This document shows, piece by piece, positions 21,990 through 31,774 of a stretch of 64,000 nt of DNA. Origin of the DNA: Campylobacter insulaenigrae NCTC 12927 (GTDB lineage Bacteria > Campylobacterota > Campylobacteria > Campylobacterales > Campylobacteraceae); NCBI RefSeq assembly GCF_000816185.1, contig NZ_CP007770.1:496001-560000 (forward strand). The letters run 5' to 3'. The stretch's first letter is position 1. Each line of letters begins with the position of its first letter. The notes beneath the pieces were generated by a model, which saw only the letters and a list, made by a program, of their open reading frames with translations, had not been told where the DNA came from and searched no databases. Made by a program: the position numbers and the translations under genes.

Positions 21990-23355
21990 TTATTTAAGTT
22001 CTAAAAGCCCAAGAATTTTAGTTGCCGGAGATTTTATGATAGATCATTATGTATGGTGTGATTGTACCAAAATTTCTCCTGAAGCTCCAGTATTAGTTAT
22101 GAAAAATATTAAAGAAGATAAAAGGCTTGGCGGTGCTGGAAATGTGTATACTAATTTACAAAGCTTAGGGGCCAAAGTTTTTGCTCTTGGAGTAATAGGT
22201 GATGATGAAAATGGCAAAATTTTAAAAGAAAAATTAAATGGTAAATTTTTTGTAGAAAAAAATAGAAAAACTCCTCTAAAAACAAGAATTTTATCGCATT
22301 CTCAACAAGTATTAAGAATTGATGATGAAGATGATTTTGATACTGCATTAGAAGTACAAGTAATTCAAGAATTTAAAAGTATTGTGCAAGATTTTGATGC
22401 AGTTGTTTTGAGTGATTATGCTAAAGGAAATTTGAGTCAAAATATTTGCCAAGAATTAATAAAATGTGCAAATAATTTAAATATTCCTATATTAATAGAT
22501 CCAAAAGGTAATGACTTTAGTAAATATAAAAATGCTACTTTGCTTACGCCAAATAAAAAAGAAGCTTTAGAAGTATTAAAAATTGATACTTTAAATAAAA
22601 ATAATTTAGAATTAGCAATAAAAAAAATAAAAGATGATTTTAATCTTATGTATTCAATAATTACTTTGTCAGAAGAAGGAATAGCTTTATTTGATGATAG
22701 ATTAAGAATTATTCCTGCTAAGGCTCTAGAGGTTTATGATGTCACTGGAGCAGGAGATAGTGTGATTGCTATGCTTGCTTTTGCTCTTGCTTTGAAGATA
22801 GATATTTTTCAAGCATGCGAATTTGCCAATAAAGCAGCAGCAGTTGTGGTATCAAAAATAGGCAGTGTTAGTGTTAGTTTTGATGAAATCAAGAATTTAG
22901 AAAAAGCGTCATTTTTTGAAAAAATTAAAACTAAAGAAGAATTATGTAGTCTGATTAAAGATAAAAAAGTTGTCTTTAGCAATGGCTGCTTTGATATTTT
23001 GCATTTTGGACATATTAAATATCTTGAAAAAGCTAAAAAAATGGGGCAAATTTTAGTTGTGGGATTAAATTCGGATCAAAGCGTTAAAAGATTAAAAGGA
23101 CAAGAAAGACCAATTAATCATGAATTTGAAAGAGCTTGTATGTTGGCAAGTCTGTATTTCGTAGATTATGTTGTAATTTTTGATGAAGATACTCCTTATG
23201 AACTAATACAATATCTAAAACCCGATATTTTAGTTAAAGGAGCTGATTATAAAAATAAAGAGATTATTGGATCGAATTTGGTAAATAAAGTTGAATTAAT
23301 AGAATTTGAGAAAGGTTTTAGTACTAGTGATGTAATTAAAAAGATAAAAAAATAA
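21982..23355 (+). CDS. hldE: Bifunctional heptose 7-phosphate kinase / 1-phosphate adenylyltransferase
   Basis: A 457-residue fusion. The N-terminal ribokinase-like kinase (about 1-315) carries GGAGNV (52-57) and VTGAGDSV near 255, the anion-hole and catalytic Asp. The C-terminal nucleotidyltransferase (about 325-457) carries [13 protein letters not shown], an HxGH site, and GLNSDQSV. It performs two steps of ADP-heptose synthesis. In C. jejuni gmhA and the LOS gene cluster follow; here pyk follows in the opposite direction. Confidence 0.95.
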   Translation: MLDYLSSKSPRILVAGDFMIDHYVWCDCTKISPEAPVLVMKNIKEDKRLGGAGNVYTNLQSLGAKVFALGVIGDDENGKILKEKLNGKFFVEKNRKTPLKTRILSHSQQVLRIDDEDDFDTALEVQVIQEFKSIVQDFDAVVLSDYAKGNLSQNICQELIKCANNLNIPILIDPKGNDFSKYKNATLLTPNKKEALEVLKIDTLNKNNLELAIKKIKDDFNLMYSIITLSEEGIALFDDRLRIIPAKALEVYDVTGAGDSVIAMLAFALALKIDIFQACEFANKAAAVVVSKIGSVSVSFDEIKNLEKASFFEKIKTKEELCSLIKDKKVVFSNGCFDILHFGHIKYLEKAKKMGQILVVGLNSDQSVKRLKGQERPINHEFERACMLASLYFVDYVVIFDEDTPYELIQYLKPDILVKGADYKNKEIIGSNLVNKVELIEFEKGFSTSDVIKKIKK

Positions 23356-23361
23356 GGTAAA

Positions 23362-23393
23362 ATTTAAGTTTAGCTATTTTGCTAAACTTAAAT
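23362..23393. terminator. Bidirectional terminator between hldE and pyk
   Basis: ATTTAAGTTTAGC, loop TATTTT, GCTAAACTTAAAT: a perfect 13-bp stem. It serves convergent genes and includes the last codons and stop of pyk. Confidence 0.8.
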
Positions 23394-24825
23394 AATATTC
23401 AATTTGTTCTTTTTGTAAAATTCTTATAAGATTTGTACTTCCTGCAACACCTATAGGAAATCCAGCGGTAAGTGTATAAATACCATCTTTTTGCATCAAT
23501 CCTTTTTCTATACCTAATTTTACTGAATTACTAACAAGCTCAGTTAAATTTTCATGCTTTTCTATAAGTATTGCTGGTTGAACTCCCCAAACTATACTTA
23601 AAAAATTTAAAGCTTTTTTTGAATGTGTGATGGCGATAATATCCATTTTAGGTCTATATCTTGCAGTTTTAATTGCTGATGAGCCGCTACTTGTTAGAGT
23701 AAAAATAGCATCTGCATTAAGATTGGTAGCTAATTGTGTGTTTGATTTAGCAATAATATCCGTTTCATTAAAACATTTAAAATTTTCAAATTTTTCATAA
23801 GGATAATTTTTTTCAGTTTCTATAATGGTTTGCGTCATAATATCTACAGCATTTGCTGGATCTATACCAACAGCACTTTCTTCACTGAGCATTACAGCAT
23901 CAGTACCATCTAAAACAGCATTTGCAACATCTGAAATTTCGGCTCTAGTGGCAGTTTTTGATTTGGCTAATGAAAACAGCATTTGAGTTGCTGTAATAAC
24001 TGGTTTATTAGCTTCGTTAGCTTTTTTTATGATTAGTTTTTGTATATTTGGAACTTTATAATAAGGCACCTCTATACCTAAATCACCCCTAGCTACCATA
24101 ATTCCATCGCTTGAATAAATAATTTCATCAATATTTTCAACTGCATCAAATTTTTCTATTTTTGCAAAAATAGCTATTTTCGCATTATTTTCTTGTAATA
24201 TTTTTTTAACTTCATCAATATCATGAGCATTTTGCACAAAAGATATAGCGATGAAATCTACATCATTTTTTATTCCCCAAGCTAGATCATCTTTATCTTT
24301 TTGAGTGATTATATCAATATTTATTTTAGTATTTGGAAAATTAATACCTTTATTTGAGCTAAGTGTGCCATTATTTTCAACTTGTGTTTGTATGAAATTT
24401 TCACTGATTTGAGTAACTTTTGTCTTTATGGAGCCATCACATAAATATATATATTCTCCCACTTTTAACATTGATAAAATTTCAGGATGATTAATGCATA
24501 CTTTATAATGGTTTTCACATACACATTCTCCTTCAAAGTTATCTTTATAAAAATCAAGCCTATCGTTTGCTTTAAGTTCAAAAGTTTGTGGAATCTTTAA
24601 AGTCCTAATTTTAGGACCGCTTATATCTTGTAAAATTCCAATTCTAGCATTAAGTTCAAGGGCTATCTTCCTAATTGTGTTTAGATTTTTACTATGATAT
24701 TCATGCGTTCCGTGGGAAAAATTTAAACGAAATACATTAACCCCATTTATTATCATCTGTCTAATTGTAGATTCATTCTCGCTTGCTGGTCCTATTGTGG
24801 CAACTATTTTTGTTTTTTTAAGCAT
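23374..24825 (-). CDS. pyk: Pyruvate kinase
   Basis: A 483-residue enzyme making pyruvate and ATP from phosphoenolpyruvate. The start KIVATIGPAS, substrate-binding RLNFSHG, VARGDLGIEVP, and TATQML..TRAEISDVANAVLDGTDAVMLSEESA are all present. Campylobacter mostly lacks sugar catabolism, so the enzyme is usually linked to gluconeogenic and amino-acid metabolism. First of a possible minus-strand group with mqo (11 nt spacing). Confidence 0.96.
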   Translation of the reverse strand: MLKKTKIVATIGPASENESTIRQMIINGVNVFRLNFSHGTHEYHSKNLNTIRKIALELNARIGILQDISGPKIRTLKIPQTFELKANDRLDFYKDNFEGECVCENHYKVCINHPEILSMLKVGEYIYLCDGSIKTKVTQISENFIQTQVENNGTLSSNKGINFPNTKINIDIITQKDKDDLAWGIKNDVDFIAISFVQNAHDIDEVKKILQENNAKIAIFAKIEKFDAVENIDEIIYSSDGIMVARGDLGIEVPYYKVPNIQKLIIKKANEANKPVITATQMLFSLAKSKTATRAEISDVANAVLDGTDAVMLSEESAVGIDPANAVDIMTQTIIETEKNYPYEKFENFKCFNETDIIAKSNTQLATNLNADAIFTLTSSGSSAIKTARYRPKMDIIAITHSKKALNFLSIVWGVQPAILIEKHENLTELVSNSVKLGIEKGLMQKDGIYTLTAGFPIGVAGSTNLIRILQKEQIEYYLSLAK

Positions 24826-24836
24826 ATTCGATCCTT

Positions 24837-26189
24837 TTACAACAATTCAGTAGAAAATAAATCTTCATTAAAATTTGCACCAAGATACTGACATATCAAT
24901 CTTGCGTCTCTTTGAGCATTACCAAGACAACTTGTTGCACCAGGACTTGGAGTCATATTAAATATAATACCAGGAATTTCTGTGATACTAGCTTCTCCAA
25001 GCATTAATTCACCTGTTTTTTTATCCAATACTTGAGGTCTTACTCCGCCAAAATTTTTAGCATAATAAATATCATCAACTTTTAAACTTGGTACTATTTT
25101 CTTTGCATCTTTTATAAAAAGTTTTTTATTGATGTAAGGAATTTCGAATAAATAGTTGTAAAGAATATAATTTCTAATAGTAGAATCTTTGAATAAATTT
25201 AAGCAAATTTTGACAACTTTCATGTCTAAATTAAGGGTTTTGAAAAATTCAGGCAAGGATTTAAAACCATGATATCGTTCAAGCATAGGAATAACCAATG
25301 CTGTTGGTCCAAAACGAGTATTCATATTTGCTAACAAATCAGGATCTCCATGTAATGCTGCAAAAGGTAATTTTGGGTTTTGAACCATGTATACCTTTCC
25401 ATTTAAAATTTTCTTTTTTGATAAATAAAAGCTACCTGCTACCGGAAAACAAGATTTATCTAATCCTATTTTCATTTTATGAGCTAAAAATAAAGAATGT
25501 GCTCCAGCATTAACTATTATAGATTTTGCGGTATATTCTTTAAAATCAGCAGTTTTTATATAAAAAATATCATCTTTTTTTTCTATAAATACAACTTCTT
25601 GATTAAAAGCAACATGGGTGTTTTTACCTTGTTTACATGCTTGTTCTATGAGACTTTGACTCATTAATCCAAAATCAACTGTAGTATAAACTGCACCAGC
25701 TTCAACTCCCATTGCAACTACTTCGTCGGTTCTATCAGCATTACCATGTTCGTTTAATACGATATTGGGTTCAATTTTTTTAATTTCTTCTTTAGTGTAG
25801 AATTTAATATAGGGATATAAATCTTTAAATTCTTCATATCTATGTTTCATATAATCACACTCAATATTTCCTACCCCAAGAGCTAATTTTTGGTGCGAGT
25901 ACATAAATTTATTTTGAGCGTTTTGTAAAATACCGTATTTTACTATCATATCAGCAGTTTTTTTTACTTTTTTTGCTTTTTCTAAAGTATAGTTTGTTTC
26001 TATATCACCACAATGAATTGTTTGAGAATTACTAGTACCATGGCTATTTAATGTTGCTGCGCTAGAATATTTTTCTAACAATGCAATATTTTGTATATCA
26101 GTATATCTAGCTAACTCATAAAACGCAGCAGCTCCGGATATACCTGCGCCAACTACTATAGTATCAAAATGTTTTTGATCCATTGTCAA
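24837..26189 (-). CDS. mqo: Malate:quinone oxidoreductase (FAD-dependent)
   Basis: A 450-residue FAD protein with the dinucleotide loop VVGAGISGAAAFYEL (about 12-26) and the SNSQTIHCGDIETNYTLEKA block. Members of this family in Campylobacter and Helicobacter oxidise malate and donate electrons to menaquinone at the membrane. It lies directly upstream of pyk, as in C. jejuni. A broader FAD oxidoreductase label would be the fallback. Confidence 0.85.
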   Translation of the reverse strand: MTMDQKHFDTIVVGAGISGAAAFYELARYTDIQNIALLEKYSSAATLNSHGTSNSQTIHCGDIETNYTLEKAKKVKKTADMIVKYGILQNAQNKFMYSHQKLALGVGNIECDYMKHRYEEFKDLYPYIKFYTKEEIKKIEPNIVLNEHGNADRTDEVVAMGVEAGAVYTTVDFGLMSQSLIEQACKQGKNTHVAFNQEVVFIEKKDDIFYIKTADFKEYTAKSIIVNAGAHSLFLAHKMKIGLDKSCFPVAGSFYLSKKKILNGKVYMVQNPKLPFAALHGDPDLLANMNTRFGPTALVIPMLERYHGFKSLPEFFKTLNLDMKVVKICLNLFKDSTIRNYILYNYLFEIPYINKKLFIKDAKKIVPSLKVDDIYYAKNFGGVRPQVLDKKTGELMLGEASITEIPGIIFNMTPSPGATSCLGNAQRDARLICQYLGANFNEDLFSTELL

Positions 26190-26287
26190 ATCTTCCTTTG
26201 CCTTTTTTAACTAGTATGATAGCAAAATATAGTTGTTTTGAGATTAAATTAAACTTATAATTTATAGCAATTTAAGAATAAATGAAT

Positions 26288-26911
26288 TTATAATTTAAAA
26301 TTTTCATCAACAACTTTTTTCATACCTCTAAATATTAAAAATTTATCATAAATAGCATAATCAAAAAAGTTAGCCAAAAATTGTCCATCACCACCTGTAA
26401 AATATAGTTTTTTGTCATAGGCGCAATCTTTGATTAATAAATAAATACTTTTAAAAGTTCCATAGCTTAAAGCATCTATTGTTCTTTGCGGAAAAGCATC
26501 AAAATTTACTTGAGTATTTAGTTCATATCTTAGTTTTGATGAGATATTTGCAAAAGATTTTTTGTAGTTTTCTATACCTGGTAATATAAAACCTCCAAGA
26601 TGGATGAAGTTGGAAACTATATCAACTGTGATTGCTGAGCCTGCATCAACTACAACTCCATCTTCTATAGTATAACACGCAGCGATTCTATCTACTCCTA
26701 AATTTTTATAAATTGTATCAAAATTAAAATATGAAGCTAAATTTATAAATAAAGGATTATTTTCTAGTTTTTGATCTAAGTTAGGATTGACATTAATATA
26801 AAATATTTTTTGATCGGGCTCATATTTTAGAAATTGTTCTATATTCATAGAGTAAAATTTTTGGTTATCTAAAAAACTCGCAGTTGTATTTCCAATATCA
26901 CACAAAAGCAT
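26288..26911 (-). CDS. coaX: Type III pantothenate kinase
   Basis: A 207-residue ASKHA-fold kinase for the first step of coenzyme A synthesis. LLCDIGNTTASF (2-13) is the phosphate-1 motif, GVDRIAA and VVDAGSAITVDIV the later ATP and pantothenate motifs, GGFILPGI the substrate loop. It overlaps the small upstream gene by 14 nt. Confidence 0.93.
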   Translation of the reverse strand: MLLCDIGNTTASFLDNQKFYSMNIEQFLKYEPDQKIFYINVNPNLDQKLENNPLFINLASYFNFDTIYKNLGVDRIAACYTIEDGVVVDAGSAITVDIVSNFIHLGGFILPGIENYKKSFANISSKLRYELNTQVNFDAFPQRTIDALSYGTFKSIYLLIKDCAYDKKLYFTGGDGQFLANFFDYAIYDKFLIFRGMKKVVDENFKL

Positions 26912-27224
26912 AGTTTTTAATTCCTTTTAAATTTAAATAATTTTGCACTTTAGAACAAATCATTGCCTTGTGAAAAAAAATATTTTTTTTACACAAGATG
27001 TCTTTATTAATATTTAAAAATATTTTTTCAATATCTATAATATTTTTCATTAATATTTTACTTTTGGCAAAAGAGAATATAACTAAATATTTTTGGCTTT
27101 TAGCATCTTCTCCTAAAATAATTGTAATTGTTTTCATTTTTGTATATAAACTAGTATCAATATTCTGTGTATTCTTAAGGATAAACTGATGATGGATTAA
27201 TACATTGCTAAGATTTTGATTCAT
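26898..27224 (-). CDS. Conserved hypothetical protein, 108 residues
   Basis: Not recognised. A basic cytoplasmic-looking protein without signal or membrane helix, with beta-rich segments (KTITIILGEDAKSQKYLVIFSF) and two cysteines near the C-terminus. It sits 6 nt after the lipoprotein gene and overlaps coaX by 14 nt, so it is translated as part of that transcript. C. jejuni has a small gene at the same place. Confidence 0.7.
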   Translation of the reverse strand: MNQNLSNVLIHHQFILKNTQNIDTSLYTKMKTITIILGEDAKSQKYLVIFSFAKSKILMKNIIDIEKIFLNINKDILCKKNIFFHKAMICSKVQNYLNLKGIKNYAFV

Positions 27225-27230
27225 ATAATA

Positions 27231-28226
27231 TCATTTAAGTTGCAAAACTTTGTCACCGTAAAAAAACTTATTTTGTTTCATAAAACTCTTTTTATCAACA
27301 GCATCAGATAGTTTATATACATTATAATTATTTAAATCTGAATTGATTTTAATTAAATATCCAGTTTTTTCAAAGATATATAAAAAATTATTATAGAAAG
27401 TACTTTTTGAAAATAATGCAAATTGAAATTTATTTTCGCTAATTACTCTAAGATTAAGATCTGTTTTGATAACTTTTCCATCCTTTGTAAGTATAAAAAT
27501 TTCTCGATCACCCATAGTAATATCTTTTATATCTTCATTAAAATATAAAGTTCTATTAGGAGCAACTACAATAACTTTTTTGCCAGTTGCAGCAACCATT
27601 TTATCATCTTTTATGGCAAGATAAATAATATTATTAAAAAATTCCTCGCTACTTACTATAATTTCTCGTATGATTTTTAATGTACTTTTGTTAACTATTG
27701 CAAGTTTGCCATTTAGCATAGGGTATATGATGATTGTATTTAAAAATTGCGGACTAGCAAAACGACTATCTTGAGCATAAGAGCTGCCGATATTTTGAAT
27801 CATTTTTATACCTAAATTTTTATTTGCATAAACTAAAGTATTATTAGCTAAAACTAAAGCAATATCATCTCCATCTATATTTGCAGCTACAACGCTTTCG
27901 CTAAATTTATGTGAAAATAATTCATTGTTTTGCATATCAAGAATTTTGAAATTTCCATTGTTATCAGCGATTAAAATTTCATGTTGATAAGTGTTGATTA
28001 TTTGGTAGTTTTTGTCAAGTTTAAAATTAATTATCTCGCCAAATTCATCGATAAAGGTATTATTATTTAATTGGGCTACATTGCTATTAAAGTCTATAAT
28101 TTTACCTTGGATATTTTTACTTTGTAATGTTGTTGATTCAACTTTGGAAGGCTGGTAATATTCTCTTTTAGTACCACATGCACTTAAAAATAATAAGGTT
28201 ACAATAAAAATAAAAAAATGTTTCAT
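27231..28226 (-). CDS. Lipoprotein with predicted beta-propeller (BamB-like)
   Basis: A 331-residue protein with a lipoprotein signal ending LLFLSAC17. The mature part is made of repeated beta-hairpin units (for example IAAxIDGDDIALVL, GKLAIVNKSTLKIIREI, KVIKTDLNLRVI) like a PQQ/WD-type propeller. Position and layout recall BamB, the outer-membrane assembly lipoprotein: in E. coli bamB follows yfgM, and here a YfgM-like gene lies 1 nt upstream. Similarity is structural and by synteny, not by clear motif, so the function is inferred. Confidence 0.7.
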   Translation of the reverse strand: MKHFFIFIVTLLFLSACGTKREYYQPSKVESTTLQSKNIQGKIIDFNSNVAQLNNNTFIDEFGEIINFKLDKNYQIINTYQHEILIADNNGNFKILDMQNNELFSHKFSESVVAANIDGDDIALVLANNTLVYANKNLGIKMIQNIGSSYAQDSRFASPQFLNTIIIYPMLNGKLAIVNKSTLKIIREIIVSSEEFFNNIIYLAIKDDKMVAATGKKVIVVAPNRTLYFNEDIKDITMGDREIFILTKDGKVIKTDLNLRVISENKFQFALFSKSTFYNNFLYIFEKTGYLIKINSDLNNYNVYKLSDAVDKKSFMKQNKFFYGDKVLQLK

Positions 28227-28227
28227 T

Positions 28228-28776
28228 TTACAATCCCTGGTAATGTTTTAAACTTTTTATAAGCTGCCACAATGGTGAGTTTAAAGGTATTTTCTCAAAT
28301 TCCATTTGCGCATTTTTAAAATCATTATTTTTTAAAAAATTATAACCATTGAGTAAGGTATTATAATCCTTTAAAAATGTAGCATCTTCGTTATTTTGTG
28401 CTAATATGATTTGTTTTAATAGAGGATCTAAATCTAATTTTGTAGTTTGATTTAAATCAGTAAAATTTGATGTACTCATTAAAAATATAACATATAAATT
28501 GGGATTTTTAGTTTTTAATTTTTCTAAATTATCTATATTTTTTGGATCTTTTAATAAAGAAATAAAAATCGCGTTGCTTTCTTGTGTATTTTTTTCTTCG
28601 TTATAATTTACAATAAAATTGGTTAAAAAGTAGATGATTACAATAGCCAATAAGACTAAAATATAGTTTTTATATTTTTTTATAAAACGTTCACTTTTTA
28701 TAAATTTTTCCATTATTTGTTCTTGAGAATTTAATTCATTTTTTATGGTTTGTTGTAAATTTTCCTTTAAAGCCAT
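28228..28776 (-). CDS. Single-pass membrane protein, YfgM-like
   Basis: A 182-residue protein with a cytoplasmic N-terminus (1-36), one membrane helix (about 37-56) and a periplasmic helical region (70-182) with a TPR-like pattern (NGYNFLKNNDFKNAQMEFEKIP). This is the architecture of YfgM, an ancillary partner of the SecYEG translocon and periplasmic chaperones, and the gene precedes a BamB-like lipoprotein as yfgM precedes bamB in E. coli. No strong sequence signature; assignment is inference. Confidence 0.6.
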   Translation of the reverse strand: MALKENLQQTIKNELNSQEQIMEKFIKSERFIKKYKNYILVLLAIVIIYFLTNFIVNYNEEKNTQESNAIFISLLKDPKNIDNLEKLKTKNPNLYVIFLMSTSNFTDLNQTTKLDLDPLLKQIILAQNNEDATFLKDYNTLLNGYNFLKNNDFKNAQMEFEKIPLNSPLWQLIKSLKHYQGL

Positions 28777-28882
28777 TTTTATTCCTAGAAATTTTAATTT
28801 TTACTTGTACAAATTGTACTTTTATTTATTTTGTGAAATAACAATTGTATCATATAAAAATGAAAAAATAAAATATTTATGT

Positions 28883-28888
28883 TATAAT
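28883..28888 (+). promoter_or_regulatory. Promoter -10 for gatC operon
   Basis: TATAAT in ATGTTATAATTTTTAGCTC, about 57 nt before gatC. The same word ATGTTATAAT followed by TAGCTCTTA recurs before racR (36361-36381). Confidence 0.5.
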
Positions 28889-28944
28889 TTTTAGCTCTTA
28901 GAGTAAAAAGCTTATGCTGTATTTTAAAATATTTAGGGTATATA

Positions 28945-29232
28945 ATGCAAATAGATGACAAATTATTAACTAAACTTGAAAAACTTAGTGCTTTGAAAGT
29001 ATCTGAGGAAAAAAGAAAAGAATTAGAACAACAGTTAGGACAAATAGTTGATTTTGTTCAGAAACTAGATGAATTAAAACTTGACGGTATAGAAGCGATT
29101 ACTAGCACTACTACAGGTGGAACTCCTTTTAGGGAAGATGAAAGTTGCAAGAGCAGTGTGATTGAGATTATCAGCAAGCATGCTCCGAAGTCTCAAGAAG
29201 GTTTTTTTATCGTTCCAAAAATTATAGAATAA
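28945..29232 (+). CDS. gatC: Asp-tRNA(Asn)/Glu-tRNA(Gln) amidotransferase subunit C
   Basis: A 95-residue small subunit that stabilises GatA in the GatCAB transamidation complex; Campylobacter needs it to form Gln-tRNA(Gln) and Asn-tRNA(Asn). Typical pattern: LTKLEKLSALKVSEEKRKELEQQL, then LDGIEA and FREDE. gatA and gatB are not adjacent, as is common in this group. Ribosome site AGGG is 5-9 nt upstream. Confidence 0.92.
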   Translation: MQIDDKLLTKLEKLSALKVSEEKRKELEQQLGQIVDFVQKLDELKLDGIEAITSTTTGGTPFREDESCKSSVIEIISKHAPKSQEGFFIVPKIIE

Positions 29233-29249
29233 TTTAAAGTAGGTATTGA

Positions 29250-29807
29250 ATGGAAAATTTTGCTTGGTTTGATGTTTTTGTAGTAGGATTAATCTTAATT
29301 TTAGGTTTAAAAGGCTTAATTAGCGGTTTTATAAAAGAAGTATTTGGTTTACTCGGAATAGTTGGCGGAGTTTTAGTCGCCTCTAGATATGCTAAAGAAG
29401 TAGCAAATATTATTGATAAAAATTTTTATCAAATTCAGAACGAAAATTTAGCTGTATTTGCTGGTTTTTTGGTTTTGCTTATTGTAATTTGGATAGTATG
29501 TTTAATTGTTGGAAATATTTTATCAAAATTGTTTAGTTTAAGTGGACTCGGATTTGTTGATAGAATTGGTGGCTTTTTATTCGGCGGAGCTAAAATATTT
29601 TTAATTTTTGCTATATTAGTTGCATGTATTAGTAATATAGAATTTTTAAGAATAAATTTGAGTAAGTATACTCAAAATAGCCATACTTTTGAAATACTTA
29701 AATATACAGGTGATTTTATAATGAATACGGATTTTACACAAACTAATTTAGAAAAAATGGAAGATAAAATTAAAGATTCAAATTTAAGTTTAACACCGGA
29801 GTTGTAA
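29250..29807 (+). CDS. CvpA family membrane protein
   Basis: A 185-residue protein with four predicted membrane helices (about 8-28, 32-50, 68-90, 105-125) and a polar C-terminal tail. The start FAWFDVFVVGLILILGLKGLISGFIKE and the GLGFVDRIGGFLFGGAK block are CvpA signatures. CvpA proteins are linked to envelope homeostasis in other bacteria. Lies between gatC (17 nt) and fur (0 nt), so probably one operon. Confidence 0.85.
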   Translation: MENFAWFDVFVVGLILILGLKGLISGFIKEVFGLLGIVGGVLVASRYAKEVANIIDKNFYQIQNENLAVFAGFLVLLIVIWIVCLIVGNILSKLFSLSGLGFVDRIGGFLFGGAKIFLIFAILVACISNIEFLRINLSKYTQNSHTFEILKYTGDFIMNTDFTQTNLEKMEDKIKDSNLSLTPEL

Positions 29808-30269
29808 ATGCAAATTGAAAATATAGAATACGATGTTTTGCTCGAGCGTTTTAAAAAAACACTTAAAGATAATGGACTAAAATATACAAAACAAAGAGAA
29901 ATTTTGCTTAAAACTTTATATCACAGTGAAAAGCATTATACTCCTGAAAGTTTGTATGTGGAGATTAAACAAAATAATCCCGAGCTAAATGTTGGTATAG
30001 CAACAGTGTACAGAACTTTAAATTTATTGGAAGATTCTGGTATGGCAACTTCTATTTCTTTTGGAGCTTCAGGGAAAAAATTTGAACTTGCAAATAAACC
30101 TCACCATGATCATTTGATTTGTAAAAGTTGTGGTGAAATTGTTGAATTTGAAAATTCTATTATCGAACAGCAGCAAATGTTAATCGCAAAAGAATATAAT
30201 TTTAAATTAACAGGTCATTTGATGCAGCTTTATGGTCTTTGTCCAAAATGTAATGCAAAAAAAGGTTAG
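29808..30269 (+). CDS. fur: Ferric uptake regulator Fur
   Basis: A 153-residue iron-responsive repressor. N-terminal winged helix (1-88) with recognition region [17 protein letters not shown], then metal sites: HHDH at 99-102, C105xxC108 and C145xxC148 (structural zinc). It probably represses the cfrA and exbB-exbD-tonB promoters in this window. The start directly abuts the CvpA gene stop, and lysS follows after 2 nt. Other family members (PerR) are possible, but the position next to lysS-glyA matches Fur in C. jejuni. Confidence 0.94.
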   Translation: MQIENIEYDVLLERFKKTLKDNGLKYTKQREILLKTLYHSEKHYTPESLYVEIKQNNPELNVGIATVYRTLNLLEDSGMATSISFGASGKKFELANKPHHDHLICKSCGEIVEFENSIIEQQQMLIAKEYNFKLTGHLMQLYGLCPKCNAKKG

Positions 30270-30271
30270 AA

Positions 30272-31774
30272 ATGTTTGATAATATTTTAGAGCAACAAAA
30301 AATTCAAAAAGTACAAGAATTAAGAAAAATAGGAATTAATCCATATGCTCATTTTTTAAAAAAAGAAATGAGTGTATCTCAATATAAAGAGAAATTTTTT
30401 TATATTAAAGATCTGGAAAACCAAAGAGATGAAGGTGTAGGTGGGATTTTAGCTGGGAGATTAAAATTACTTAGGATTGCTGGGAAGTCTATTTTTGCAA
30501 ATATTGAAGATGAGCAAGATAATATACAAATTTATTTTAATCAAAATATTTTAGGTCAAGAATACTTTGATACTTTAAAAAAATATCTTGAAGTAGGAGA
30601 TATTGTTTTAGTCGAGGGTTTCCCTTTTATGACTAAAACTGGTGAATTTAGTATACATGTAAAACAAATTCAGCTTGTAACAAAAGCCATTGTGCCCTTG
30701 CCTGAAAAATATCATGGATTGACTGATATTGAGCAAAGATATAGAAAACGATATGTAGATATGATTATGAATTCACAAGTTAGAAAAGATTTTATTTTGC
30801 GTTCTAAGATTATATCTTATATTAGGGCTTTTTTTGAAAACAAGGGATTTTTGGAGGTTGAAACTCCTATGATGCATCCTATTGCTGGTGGTGCAAATGC
30901 AAAACCTTTCATTACTCACCATAATGCTTTAGGGGTGGAAAGATTTTTAAGGATTGCTCCTGAATTATACTTAAAACGATTGATTGTTGGCGGTTTTGAA
31001 GCGGTTTATGAAGTTAATAGATGTTTTAGAAATGAAGGTATGGATCTCACTCATAATCCAGAATTTACAACCATTGAATTTTATTGGGCATACCATAACT
31101 ATAACGATTTAATGGATTTAACAGAAGAATTATTCGCTACGTTGTTAGAAAAATTAAATTTAGATACTAAAATTGATTTCGATGAAAAAGTGATTGATTT
31201 TTCAAAACCCTTTGAAAGAATTTCCTACAAAGATGCTTTAAAAAAATATGGTAATTTGAATGATACAATAATTAACGATAGAGAAAAAATTATTTTAAAA
31301 TTGCAGAGTGATGGTATTGAAGTAAATGAAAAATTAGAATTAGGACATTTACAAGCTGAGCTTTTTGATAATTATGTAGAAGATAAGCTTATAAATCCAA
31401 CCTTTGTTGTTGATTTTCCAATTTCTATTAGCCCATTGTCTAGAAGAAGTGATGAGGATGAAAGTATTGCAGAAAGATTTGAGTTATTCATTGCTGGTAG
31501 AGAAATTGCTAATGGCTTTAATGAGCTAAATGATCCACTTGATCAGTATGAAAGATTTTTAAAACAAATTGAAGCTAAAAACGCAGGTGATGAAGAAGCG
31601 TGTGAGATGGATGAAGATTTTGTGAATGCACTTGGTTATGCTATGGCACCAACCGCTGGAGAAGGAATAGGTATTGACAGACTCGTGATGCTATTATTAA
31701 ATAAAAAATCAATTCGTGATGTTATCTTGTTTCCTGCAATGCGACCAATAAAGTCTGAAATAAAAGGAGAATGA
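30272..31774 (+). CDS. lysS: Lysyl-tRNA synthetase (class II)
   Basis: A 500-residue homodimeric synthetase: OB-fold anticodon-binding domain (about 50-145, [19 protein letters not shown]), then the class II core with motif 2 [18 protein letters not shown] and motif 3 [13 protein letters not shown] near the end. Part of the fur-lysS-glyA gene run; glyA starts on the next base after the stop. Confidence 0.97.
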   Translation: MFDNILEQQKIQKVQELRKIGINPYAHFLKKEMSVSQYKEKFFYIKDLENQRDEGVGGILAGRLKLLRIAGKSIFANIEDEQDNIQIYFNQNILGQEYFDTLKKYLEVGDIVLVEGFPFMTKTGEFSIHVKQIQLVTKAIVPLPEKYHGLTDIEQRYRKRYVDMIMNSQVRKDFILRSKIISYIRAFFENKGFLEVETPMMHPIAGGANAKPFITHHNALGVERFLRIAPELYLKRLIVGGFEAVYEVNRCFRNEGMDLTHNPEFTTIEFYWAYHNYNDLMDLTEELFATLLEKLNLDTKIDFDEKVIDFSKPFERISYKDALKKYGNLNDTIINDREKIILKLQSDGIEVNEKLELGHLQAELFDNYVEDKLINPTFVVDFPISISPLSRRSDEDESIAERFELFIAGREIANGFNELNDPLDQYERFLKQIEAKNAGDEEACEMDEDFVNALGYAMAPTAGEGIGIDRLVMLLLNKKSIRDVILFPAMRPIKSEIKGE

